From Vampirovibrionales bacterium (GTDB taxonomy: Bacteria; Cyanobacteriota; Vampirovibrionia; Vampirovibrionales; Vampirovibrionaceae), in assembly GCA_016712355.1 (NCBI GenBank), contig JADJRF010000005.1, positions 62,001-126,000 of the forward strand: a stretch of DNA of 64,000 nucleotides, given 5' to 3'. Both the position numbers and the translations under genes were made by a program. The notes under the pieces were generated by a model. That model had not been told where the DNA came from and made no database searches. It was given only the letters and a program-made list of their open reading frames with translations. This document shows, in pieces, positions 1 through 7,891 of the stretch (position 1 is the first letter of the stretch; each line of letters begins with the position of its first letter).

Positions 1-1
1 A

Positions 2-775
2 ACCAATATTCACCGGATTATTCCCGCAGGGGGCGATAGCGAGACCCCTACGGGGGTAGCCATTAGCACCCAAAAACAAACTGAAGAGTATGCCAACGGC
101 AAGAAGAAAGCCGCCGGCGGCGAACCGGGCGTCGAATCCAACGCAGCGCCCAGCTATCCATCGCAAGAGGACGAACAGAAGGAAAACAAAGACAATCTGT
201 ACAAATTCAACAAATCAACGACCAATTACGAAATCTCCAAGGAAGATAAGACCGTCGTCTACGCTCCCGGGGCCATTGATCGGCTCACAGTAGCCGTTGT
301 CCTGAACAAAGTGCTGACCGCACAAGAAACCGAAGAAATCCGAGATCTGGTCGCCAACGCCGCCGGTGTGGACCTGGCTCGGGGCGATTCCATTGACATT
401 AAGGGATTCCAGTTCTCCCAACCGCTGACGGATAAAGAAAAAGACCTTAACGACACCATCAAACAGGATCAGGAAAAAGCCTTCTGGCTGCATCTGGCGA
501 CTATTATCGTGATTGGCCTGATGGTCGTCGTCGCGCTGGTCGTCTTCTACCTGCTGATTAAACAGCCCGCCGAAGGAGAACTCGTCGAGCAGGAGGAAGA
601 ACCCTACCCCTTCTTCGAGCCGCAAGAGGCCATGATTGAAAGCACGCCGGTTCCCATTCTGGAAGCCAAGCTCGACCCGGAAATGGAATTGATGCGCGAA
701 TCGATTAACGGCGCCGTTGAGAAAGATCCGGTCGAAGCCGCGCGCCTGCTGGTCACGTATATGAAAGACATGTAG
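2..775 (+). CDS. fliF: FliF flagellar MS-ring protein, C-terminal part (5' end outside window)
   Basis: The open frame enters from the left edge and runs to a TAG at 773-775, giving about 257 residues. It holds the FliF C-terminal hallmarks: a stretch rich in K, E, P and S, then NYEISKEDKTVVYAPGAI followed by RLTVAVVLN (the conserved MS-ring region before the last membrane helix). A hydrophobic helix follows (LATIIVIGLMVVVALVVFYLLI), then an acidic cytoplasmic tail, which in FliF binds the FliG N-terminus. FliF forms the membrane ring on which the rotor and export apparatus are built. fliG follows 60 bp downstream, the usual order. Truncation is only by the window edge. Very likely real. Confidence 0.93.
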   Translation, partial: TNIHRIIPAGGDSETPTGVAISTQKQTEEYANGKKKAAGGEPGVESNAAPSYPSQEDEQKENKDNLYKFNKSTTNYEISKEDKTVVYAPGAIDRLTVAVVLNKVLTAQETEEIRDLVANAAGVDLARGDSIDIKGFQFSQPLTDKEKDLNDTIKQDQEKAFWLHLATIIVIGLMVVVALVVFYLLIKQPAEGELVEQEEEPYPFFEPQEAMIESTPVPILEAKLDPEMELMRESINGAVEKDPVEAARLLVTYMKDM

Positions 776-835
776 ACGCCCGCTGATTTTCCCTCGTCAT
801 ATTTCCCTTTTCAGAAGGAAGCAAGCCCAACCGCC

Positions 836-1873
836 ATGGCAGAAAGCGCCCTCCACGAACTCTCACTGAGCACCATGAGCAACTCCCAAAAAGTTGCGGC
901 GCTGCTGATTGCGCTTGGCCCCAAAACCGCCTCAGAGATTATGAAAAACATCTCTGAAGAAACCGAAGTGGAACATCTGGCGCTGGAAATTGCCTCCATG
1001 AACAAGCTCTCGCCAGAGCTGCTGAATCAGGTACTCAATGAATTTTACGCCCTGTTTCAGGCCAGTGGATATTTGGCGACAGGCGGCGTCACCTACGCCC
1101 GAACTGTGTTAGAAGCTGCCTACGGCCCCTCTCAGGCTGATAAAATTCTGGAGCGTCTGGTCGCAACGCTGCAAACCAATCCCTTTGATTTTTTCAACAA
1201 CGCCGATCCCGCTCAATTAGCGACCTCTTTTCAGAACGAGAATCCACAACTGGTTGCGCTGGTGCTGGCCTATCTCAAGCCCGATCGCGCCGCCGCGATC
1301 ATGGGCGATTTACCTCCCGAGATGCAGGCCAACGTGGCCACGCGCATCGCCGATATGGACCGTACCAACCCCGAAGTTCTGCGCGAAGTCGAGCGCATTC
1401 TGGAGAGTAAATTCTCGTCTGTCGTGTCGGCGGACTTCAGCCTCGCGGGTGGCGTCGAATCGCTCGCCGAGATTCTCAACCGCTCGGATCGCGCCACCGA
1501 GAAAGCCATTCTCGACAATCTGGAAATGCGCGACCCCGAAACAGCCGAGCGCGTTCGCGAACTCATGTTCGTCTTCGAGGATATTATTCATCTCGACGAT
1601 CGCTCTATTCAGCGCGTGTTGCGCGAAGTGGAGACCAAAGATCTAGCACTCTCACTCAAAGGCTCCAACGAAGACGTCAAGCAAAAAATCCTCCGAAATA
1701 TGTCCGAGCGCGCGTCTGCGATGCTCACCGACGATATGGAATACATGGGCCCGGTCCGCGCGCGCGACGTGTCCGAGAAGCAGACTTATATTGTCGGCGT
1801 TATTCGAGCATTGGAAGCTGCCGGCGAGATCACCGTCAATCGCGGGGGCGATGAGGATGAGTATATCGCCTAA
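836..1873 (+). CDS. fliG: FliG flagellar motor switch protein
   Basis: 345 residues, normal for FliG. FliG sits on the cytoplasmic face of the MS ring, carries torque from the stator and switches rotation with FliM and FliN. The N-terminal domain starts SQKVAALLIALGPKTASEIMKNIS, typical of the FliF-binding domain. The middle domain carries the EN(E)NPQLVALVLAYLKPDRAA motif. The C-terminal domain has the charged torque helix region (DDRSIQRVLREVETKDLALSLKG) and MLTDDMEYMGPVRARDV. It lies between fliF and, after a repeat block, fliH, so transcription is probably one flagellar operon. The upstream AGAAGGAAG is a good ribosome binding site for 836. Confidence 0.97.
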   Translation: MAESALHELSLSTMSNSQKVAALLIALGPKTASEIMKNISEETEVEHLALEIASMNKLSPELLNQVLNEFYALFQASGYLATGGVTYARTVLEAAYGPSQADKILERLVATLQTNPFDFFNNADPAQLATSFQNENPQLVALVLAYLKPDRAAAIMGDLPPEMQANVATRIADMDRTNPEVLREVERILESKFSSVVSADFSLAGGVESLAEILNRSDRATEKAILDNLEMRDPETAERVRELMFVFEDIIHLDDRSIQRVLREVETKDLALSLKGSNEDVKQKILRNMSERASAMLTDDMEYMGPVRARDVSEKQTYIVGVIRALEAAGEITVNRGGDEDEYIA

Positions 1874-1879
1874 TTCTGC

Positions 1880-2445
1880 GGATTTAAGGCTAGAATCTGG
1901 CCTTGGGAGGGCGTTCCCCCCTCCCAAGGCCCTCCCCCCTAAGCTTTCTGTTTTTTGGGGGGGCGATGCCCCCACCCCCGAACGGCGATTCATCCCAACG
2001 AAAAATATTCTTGCCGGACTCTTAACGGGGTTTGGGACCAAAACCCAAAAGGATTTAAGGCGGCGATCTGGCCTTGGGAGGGCGTTCCCCCCTCCCAAGA
2101 CCCTCCCCCCTGAGCTTTCTGTTTTTTGGGGGGGCGATGCCCCCAGCCCCGAACAGCGATTCGTCCCAACGAAAAATATTCTTGCCGGACTCTTAACGGG
2201 ATTTGGGACCAAAACCCAAAAGGATTTAAGGCGGCGATCTGGCCTTGGGAGGGCGTTCCCCCCTCCCAAGACCCTCCCCCCTGAGCCTTTTGATCTTGGG
2301 GGCTCCGCCCCCAAGCCCGATTGGCTGCTCTATTTGGCAGAAAATTTCCCAGAAGGACGATTAACGGGGTTTGGGGCGAAGCCCCAACCGGGAAAATCTT
2401 CAGGGGGGGGATCCAAGGGGGGGGAACGCCCCCTTGGGCCAGATC
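1880..2445 (+). repeat. Tandem 171-bp GC-rich palindromic repeats between fliG and fliH
   Basis: The sequence GGATTTAAGG recurs at 1880, 2051 and 2222, an exact 171-bp period. Copies 1 and 2 are nearly identical and copy 3 diverges after about 60 bp. Each unit contains a long inverted repeat (CCTTGGGAGGG..CCCTCCCAAGG) and a second G-run/C-run hairpin. A partial inverted copy of the first motif lies at about 2405-2440. Because 171 is a multiple of three, frames stay open across the block on both strands. That reflects the repeat length rather than a gene. The repeats separate fliG from fliH inside the flagellar cluster. Confidence 0.9.
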
Positions 2446-2463
2446 CGCAGGAGCGACACGCCA

Positions 2464-3282
2464 ATGGCTAAAATCGATCAACGCCAAATCGCCATCGGCG
2501 CAGCAAAACAGATTGCGGGCGCAGACGACCGTGGACGCGAAATTGAACAGACGCTGGAACGCGTCACAGAAGAGCGCATCCTTCAAGCAGAACGTGAAGC
2601 GCAATTAGTGGTGCAAAAAGCGCGCCAACAAGCCGCAGACCTGATAGCGAAAGCCCATGAAACCGCTCAGGGCATACAGCAGGACGCAGAATCCCGCCGA
2701 GACGCCACGCTTCAGCAAGCGCATGACGACGGCGAGAAGGCAGGATTCCAGAAAGGACTCTCAGAAGGACTTCAGCAAGCGGAAGAACAAACCTGCGAGC
2801 TGCTCCATAGCGCCCAAACATTAATGACAGGAGCCTATCACGCGCAAAAAACCGTTCTGGAAGGCTTTATCCCTCAGGCAGCCCTCATCCTGGAGGCGGT
2901 TGGTAAACGCGTGGTCGGCGACGCGCTGAGCGCACGCCCTGAACAGCTTGTTGCACTCATCCAACAGGCGATTCACGAACTGGACGTCAGCGGGCGTGTT
3001 CGCGTTGTGATGAATCGTGACACCTTGCGAGAACTTCGCGGACATGGCGAGGCGGTAATCCAATCATTGGAGGGATTAAACCGTTTGACGCTAGAAGGCG
3101 ATCCCATGCTCGCGCGCGAAGAAATTTACGCCTTGAATGAGGAGGGAGGCTTCGATATCAGCCCCCAAAATCAAGTACAACGGTATATTGAGGCGATTAC
3201 GCCCACGCTCAGCCTCCCCGAAAGCGACAGCGTCAGGCAGTCGTCAGACGCCGCCAGGGCCGAGGCGAACGAAAATGCATGA
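2464..3282 (+). CDS. fliH: FliH-like flagellar export ATPase regulator
   Basis: 272 residues from the ATG at 2464, which follows GCAGGAGC. The longer open frame upstream lies in the repeat block and is not used. The first 110 residues are charged and coiled-coil-like (EQTLERVTEERILQAEREAQLVVQKARQQAADLIAKAHE), as in FliH and V-type ATPase E subunits. The C-terminal half has the FliH/YscL pattern (ILEAVGKRVVGDALSARPEQLVALIQQAIHEL). FliH dimers hold FliI inactive and deliver it to the export gate. The stop overlaps the start of fliI by 8 bp, which suggests translational coupling. Assignment rests on coiled coil plus position, since FliH is poorly conserved. Confidence 0.88.
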   Translation: MAKIDQRQIAIGAAKQIAGADDRGREIEQTLERVTEERILQAEREAQLVVQKARQQAADLIAKAHETAQGIQQDAESRRDATLQQAHDDGEKAGFQKGLSEGLQQAEEQTCELLHSAQTLMTGAYHAQKTVLEGFIPQAALILEAVGKRVVGDALSARPEQLVALIQQAIHELDVSGRVRVVMNRDTLRELRGHGEAVIQSLEGLNRLTLEGDPMLAREEIYALNEEGGFDISPQNQVQRYIEAITPTLSLPESDSVRQSSDAARAEANENA

Positions 3283-4585
3283 ATGGTCCGCCCTTCTAGA
3301 GAAAACCAGTCCGTATACGCCCGTTGGACGGGTGGAGAAGGTGATCGGGCTGATTATCGAATCGTGCGGCCCACGAGCGCGCTTGGGCGATCGATGCGAT
3401 ATTCTTACGGACAATGCGACTCAGCCCGTATTGCCGTGCGAAGTGGTGGGATTCCGCGAGGGCCGCGTTTTACTGATGCCGTATGGCGAGATGGAAAGCC
3501 TGTCGCCGGGCGCGCGCGTCCTCAATACCGGCGCGCCGTTTCAGGCTGCTCTTGGACCGCAATTGCTGGGGCGCATTCTCGACGGGTTGGGGAATCCGCT
3601 GGATGACCGTTTTCCGCTGCCGCAGCACCATCGCGCCTCGGTGACGGGAACGCCGCCACACCCGTTACGCCGAAAAGATATTGATGAGCGTCTGGCCATG
3701 GGCATTCGCGCCATTGACGGCTTTACGACCATCGGCAGGGGGCAGCGTATCGGCATTTTTTCCGGCTCTGGAGTCGGCAAGAGTACAACCCTTGGGATGA
3801 TCGCGCGTAACAGCGAAGCCGACCTCAGCGTGATTGCGCTCATCGGCGAGCGGGGCCGCGAGGTGCGCGACTTTATCGACAATTGCTTAGGCCCGGAAGG
3901 ACTCAAGCGGTCCGTGGTAATTGTCGCCACTTCAGAACAACCTGCGCTGCTAAAAATCAAAGCCGCCTTGGTGGCAACAGCCATTGCAGAGTATTTTCGG
4001 GAAACCGGCAAAAACGTTCTGCTGATGATGGATTCGCTCACGCGGGTGGCCATGGCCTTGCGAGAAGTCGGCCTGGCGGTTGGCGAGCCTCCGACCAGTC
4101 GCGGCTATACGCCCAGCGTTTTCGCCTTCATGCCCAAGCTGTTAGAGCGCGCCGGTTGCTCGGAGAGCGGTTCGATTACGGGCCTTTACACCGTGCTTGT
4201 CGAAGGCGATGACTTTAATGAGCCTGTTTCCGATACGGTTCGCGGCTTGCTCGACGGCCATATTTTGCTGACGCGCGAACTGGCTGAGCAGAACCATTTC
4301 CCTGCGGTTGACGTGCTAGGCTCCGTCAGCCGTCTAATGGTGCAGATTGCCGAAAAAGACCATCAGAAAGCGGCCGGACGTCTCAAAGACCTGCTGTCTA
4401 CCTACCGAAAGGCAGAAGATCTGATTAATATTGGCGCGTACGTCAAAGGGGCCAGCGCCAAAATTGATTGCGCGGTCTCGCTCAAAGACGATATTGACCG
4501 CCTCCTGCGCCAGGGCATTCACGATAATGCGCCGTTTGACGAGACGGTTCAAGGCATTCAGGCGATTGCCGCGCGCATTGACTAA
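3275..4585 (+). CDS. fliI: FliI flagellum-specific ATP synthase
   Basis: 436 residues from the ATG at 3275, overlapping the fliH stop. FliI is the F1-beta-like ATPase of the flagellar type III export apparatus. Walker A is SGSGVGKST at about residues 163-171, followed by IALIGERGREVRDF and the Walker B strand NVLLMMDSLTRVAMALREV. The signature GEPPTSRGYTPSVFAFMPKLLERAG is typical of FliI/YscN. The length matches the family. A longer in-frame extension upstream lies inside fliH and was rejected. Downstream there is no further flagellar gene, so the cluster ends here. Confidence 0.97.
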   Translation: MHEWSALLEKTSPYTPVGRVEKVIGLIIESCGPRARLGDRCDILTDNATQPVLPCEVVGFREGRVLLMPYGEMESLSPGARVLNTGAPFQAALGPQLLGRILDGLGNPLDDRFPLPQHHRASVTGTPPHPLRRKDIDERLAMGIRAIDGFTTIGRGQRIGIFSGSGVGKSTTLGMIARNSEADLSVIALIGERGREVRDFIDNCLGPEGLKRSVVIVATSEQPALLKIKAALVATAIAEYFRETGKNVLLMMDSLTRVAMALREVGLAVGEPPTSRGYTPSVFAFMPKLLERAGCSESGSITGLYTVLVEGDDFNEPVSDTVRGLLDGHILLTRELAEQNHFPAVDVLGSVSRLMVQIAEKDHQKAAGRLKDLLSTYRKAEDLINIGAYVKGASAKIDCAVSLKDDIDRLLRQGIHDNAPFDETVQGIQAIAARID

Positions 4586-4649
4586 GCGTGCGCGCGGCGT
4601 CGCATTTGAGTGGTTCTTGCCTGCGTTTTTATAATAATGAGTCAGGCTT

Positions 4650-4904
4650 TTACGCCATTATATTCAATTGACCGCTGGCCGCCTGCGTTTCATCAGGACG
4701 GGTAATCCTGAACATAGGATTGCCTTTCAGGCCGTCGCGCGTTTTGTCCAGCGTAAGATGATTGCCATTATCGACGTTTTCCCATTCTCCTTTGCCGACG
4801 CGTTGAAAATCGGCCTGGCGACCTGCTTTATTGGTCGCCGTCATTTCATTTCCCTGAAAGGCAAATTTTCTGCCAGTCGCTTGATTTGACATCGTGACGT
4901 TCAT
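4650..4904 (-). CDS. Small hypothetical protein (84 aa)
   Basis: 84 residues with no recognised domain. The sequence is polar and mixed charge (KAGRQADFQRVGKGEWENVDNGNHLTLDK), without a signal peptide or membrane segment, and looks like a small beta-rich domain. On the minus strand the start is preceded by TAGGGGGAATGCG, a good ribosome binding site for the ATG at 4904. It converges on fliI with a 64-bp gap. I do not recognise the family. Coding is likely because of the ribosome binding site and a clean reading frame. Confidence 0.55.
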   Translation of the reverse strand: MNVTMSNQATGRKFAFQGNEMTATNKAGRQADFQRVGKGEWENVDNGNHLTLDKTRDGLKGNPMFRITRPDETQAASGQLNIMA

Positions 4905-5677
4905 CGCATTCCCCCTACATTGACATTCAGACCCCGTTCATTTCTTACAGAATAAAAACACTTAAAAATGCCCAATTGTCCTTCGCAGACCTGTTTTTGG
5001 GTTTATTTAATGTTGTGATATCCATTGCGGGCGCATATTCAATCTCTAAGACGCACGCCTGCTATGGCATTCCCGAAAGTCAACAGATCGTTACTCAACA
5101 TCGCTTCACCTACGATAGCGTACGCAGCAATCGATAATTATGATACTTACACCAGCTGACGGGTTGGCGCTCTGAGCCGCTCCTCCTCTGCGATGGCCGA
5201 TGACGCTTGCGTCTAAGCCGCCCCACGGGAAGCGGTTGGCAGATCTCCCTGATGAACGTCTCGTTCATGACAGGTCTTGCCAGAGGTATACGGTGCGAGA
5301 GACTGCATTCCCACGACATTCGTCTTGGTAATGTGTGCTCCAGTGGATGCATCGAGGGTTCTGCTTTAGCGCGTTTTCGCAAGAAAACTGCGTGCAGTGA
5401 CCAGACGCCTTTCAGGCCGCTGCTGTATCGCGTAAGCGTTACGATGGCGACAGATTCGGTGTAATTCCGAAACAGGGTAAGCGGTTTCGCTTTTTGCGGC
5501 TCGTCCTGCAAGAGTGTGACGCTCAATCCCTCCAAGTACAGTCTTGGCCCCGGTCTGTCAGTTGGTACTTTTTAATATGGCGTGTAAACCGGCATGATCG
5601 TGATTGAGCGAGCAGGTCGGTTTTTTGGTAGGCGCGCATGAACGAAGACCTATAGAGCTCCGCGCATTAAAACGGTC
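4905..5677. other. Gene-poor stretch with clustered small palindromes; candidate structured RNA
   Basis: No convincing gene. A 141-codon minus-strand frame (5110-5535) has an odd Arg/Pro/Leu-rich composition and no good start. The stretch from about 5180 to 5480 is dense in short perfect inverted repeats: GACG-CTTG-CGTC near 5208, ATGAACG-TCT-CGTTCAT near 5252, GTTTTC-GCAA-GAAAAC (GNRA loop on the plus strand) near 5373, and CGTAA-GCG-TTACG near 5431. I looked for RNase P, SRP, tmRNA and 6S signatures and found none. The outer parts (4905-5130 and 5530-5677) show nothing I can name. Confidence 0.45.
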
Positions 5678-6214
5678 TTACGCTTGCTGCACCTTGGCGG
5701 CGGCGTCTGAGAACATATTTTTACCAATATACTCAATGAGCGTATCTCTACCGACGCCCAGTCCGTCGTGCAAGCTACGCTGTACCAGGTTGAGTACCTC
5801 TTCCGGGTCAGGCTCGGCAAATAATTGCTCACAGGCGTATGAATAAATCGTCAATAACTCGAAGGCATCGCTGAGGTTAAACCCCAGCGCCGCAAGACCC
5901 GGGGTAGGTAATCGATAAAGCAGTCCGTAAATTTCGCGCAAGTCGTCTTGATGATCGTAAGCGCGGCGCATAAACCGACGCGTCATATATTTCTCTCGCA
6001 GCGCGGGCAGGCCGATGGAGTGCAAGGCGTATTTGCCAGTATCCGTCATTTTGGCCAGGACTTTTTCGGTGAAATTCGCGAGCAGGCGTATGGCGGCCTG
6101 ACGCAAGTCTGGTTGCGACATTTTATCGAGCAGCAGCAAGAGTCGCGCGCATCCCGGATCCTGATCGTACCAGCGGCGCATCGGCCCCATGGGTTGAATT
6201 TGCGGTAACAGCAT
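5678..6214 (-). CDS. Hypothetical protein with N-terminal RWYD motif
   Basis: 178 residues, apparently all-helical and soluble, with no signal peptide. The N-terminus MGPMRRWYDQDPGCARLLLLLDKMSQPDLRQAAIRLL closely resembles that of the short protein at 7532-7828 (MRRCRWYDAYPRLAFAMQLLHLSPQRLRCEALEEL): RWYD, a Pro, a run of leucines, then a helical segment. The two genes sit on either side of bioB on opposite strands, so they look like paralogues of one unnamed family. I cannot give a function. The start is the ATG at 6214. Confidence 0.7.
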   Translation of the reverse strand: MLLPQIQPMGPMRRWYDQDPGCARLLLLLDKMSQPDLRQAAIRLLANFTEKVLAKMTDTGKYALHSIGLPALREKYMTRRFMRRAYDHQDDLREIYGLLYRLPTPGLAALGFNLSDAFELLTIYSYACEQLFAEPDPEEVLNLVQRSLHDGLGVGRDTLIEYIGKNMFSDAAAKVQQA

Positions 6215-6333
6215 GGAAATCTCTCGTTATGAGCCGCGTCGCGCCAAATGCGCCTTGCTGGTATTATATGCCCAAGCTGTCGCCTGTAGGAACAAGCCGC
6301 GCAACGTCGCGCCTAAAGGGAATGATTTGACCC

Positions 6334-7311
6334 ATGACGCTCGCCCCCCCCACGATTGCCGACATTGATGCCTGCTATCGCCAACCGTTTCTGGATTTGC
6401 TTTTCCAGGCCCAAGAGGTTCATCGCGCCCATCACCCGCGTAACGTGATTCAGTTGGCGACGCTTTCTAATATCAAATCGGGCAATTGCGGAGAAGATTG
6501 CGGCTATTGTTCGCAAAGCGCGCGCTACGACACAGGCGTCGCCATCAGCGGACTGCCCAGCGAAGAAGAAATTCGAGAGCAGGCGCGCGCGGCAAAATCA
6601 CGCGGGTCAAGTCGATTTTGCATGGGAGCCGCCTGGCGCACGCCGCCAACGCGGGATTTTCCGAAGGTGCTGGCGCTGGTTCGCGCCGTTGCAGACGAAG
6701 GCATGGAAGCATGCGTGACGCTAGGCATGTTAAACGCCGAACAGGCGCGCGCCTTAAAAGACGCGGGTCTCACGGCTTATAACCACAACATCGACACGGC
6801 GCCCAGCCACTATGCCAATGTCGTTACCACGCGCACGATGGCCGATCGAATTGAGACGCTGGGCCACGTGGGCGATGCGGGGCTTCAGATTTGCTGCGGC
6901 GGGATTTTAGGGCTTGGCGAGAGCGTCGAGCAACGCATTGAGTTTATCGAGACGCTGTGCCACTTGCCTCATCCCCCCGAATCCGTTCCTATTAACTGCC
7001 TCACCCCGATTGCAGGCACCCCGCTCGCGGATCAGCCGCCGGTGGATCCCATCGATCTGGTGCGCACAGTCGCGACCACCCGGATTTTTCTGCCGGGGTG
7101 CAAAGTACGTCTCTCCGCAGGCCGCGCTCAGCTTTCCGACGAAGCGCAAGCCTTGTGTTTCCTGGCGGGGGCAAACTCGATTTTTGCGGGGGAGGCACTG
7201 CTCACAACCCCCAACGTCGAAGCAGATCAGGATGCCCGCCTCTTGGAAAAACTCGGTCTTCAGCCCGCCCAGCCTGCGGGGCATCAACAAACCCCGGTCA
7301 GCGCACGCTGA
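6334..7311 (+). CDS. bioB: Biotin synthase
   Basis: 325 residues. BioB is a radical-SAM enzyme that inserts sulfur into dethiobiotin, the last step of biotin synthesis. The 4Fe-4S/SAM motif is CGEDCGYC at about residues 52-59, preceded by VIQLATLSNIKSGNC. The second-cluster and substrate motifs YNHNIDTAPSHYANVVTTRT, GLQICCGGILGLGE and PINCLTPIAGTPLA are all present. The C-terminus includes LSAGRAQLSDEAQALCFLAGANSIFAGEALLTT. Upstream AAAGGGAATG lies before the ATG. No other bio genes are nearby, so it appears monocistronic. Confidence 0.97.
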   Translation: MTLAPPTIADIDACYRQPFLDLLFQAQEVHRAHHPRNVIQLATLSNIKSGNCGEDCGYCSQSARYDTGVAISGLPSEEEIREQARAAKSRGSSRFCMGAAWRTPPTRDFPKVLALVRAVADEGMEACVTLGMLNAEQARALKDAGLTAYNHNIDTAPSHYANVVTTRTMADRIETLGHVGDAGLQICCGGILGLGESVEQRIEFIETLCHLPHPPESVPINCLTPIAGTPLADQPPVDPIDLVRTVATTRIFLPGCKVRLSAGRAQLSDEAQALCFLAGANSIFAGEALLTTPNVEADQDARLLEKLGLQPAQPAGHQQTPVSAR

Positions 7312-7531
7312 GGATTTTCCATAAACAGCTTGCCCGATTTACTAATAAATGTTACATTATCTGTTAATTCAACCGGATGAACGTTGGCCGTTTTTAAAAT
7401 TTGATTCCTGAGCTGACGTTGCGCCCCCGATTTAATCGGCCAGATGTAAGGGCGTCAGGCATAAAGTATAGAGAGAGTCTGGGTTTGTTGAACGCGATGA
7501 AGCCGTTTTGGGCTTTGGCGGGTGGCGCTTG

Positions 7532-7828
7532 ATGCGGCGCTGTCGATGGTACGACGCTTATCCGCGCTTGGCGTTCGCCATGCAGTTGTTGCATTTAAGT
7601 CCGCAGCGTTTGCGTTGTGAAGCGCTAGAAGAACTTTCGGCACTGCTCGACGAAATGACGGGACCGCTTCAGGCGGGCGTATTCGATTATGACGGGCTTC
7701 ATAACCGCTGGTATGACGATCCCGCTGATGAAGAAGCTGTCGCCATCACACGTCTGAAGGCTGCGCCGGGTCGCGTCAAAGATGTCGCCGCTGAGCGCCT
7801 GCTGGGCGCAATTTCTCGTTGCGCCTAA
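7532..7828 (+). CDS. Short hypothetical protein, RWYD family paralogue
   Basis: 98 residues from the ATG at 7532, preceded by GGCGGGTGG. A TTG at 7508 would add 8 residues. It starts MRRCRWYDAYPRLAFAMQLLHL, matching the N-terminus of the 5678-6214 protein on the other side of bioB, and has a second RWYD-D-P motif near residue 55. Predicted soluble and helical. Function unknown. The duplicated motif suggests a tandem or domain-swapped fold, but this is only inference. Confidence 0.65.
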   Translation: MRRCRWYDAYPRLAFAMQLLHLSPQRLRCEALEELSALLDEMTGPLQAGVFDYDGLHNRWYDDPADEEAVAITRLKAAPGRVKDVAAERLLGAISRCA

Positions 7829-7891
7829 GCGCAAGACGCTTCTCGTGACCCGTATTTTTACAAGCGCGGTGAAAGATCATACAATGGTGCG

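Noticed and set aside
1652..2604. Long open frames on both strands over the fliG-fliH intergenic block
   Set aside because: They are open only because the 171-bp repeat is a multiple of three; the predicted proteins are low-complexity repeats in Pro and Gly and the fliH start with a good ribosome binding site lies further on.
5110..5535. 141-codon minus-strand frame
   Set aside because: No good start or ribosome binding site, odd composition and it lies over the hairpin cluster; treated as non-coding.
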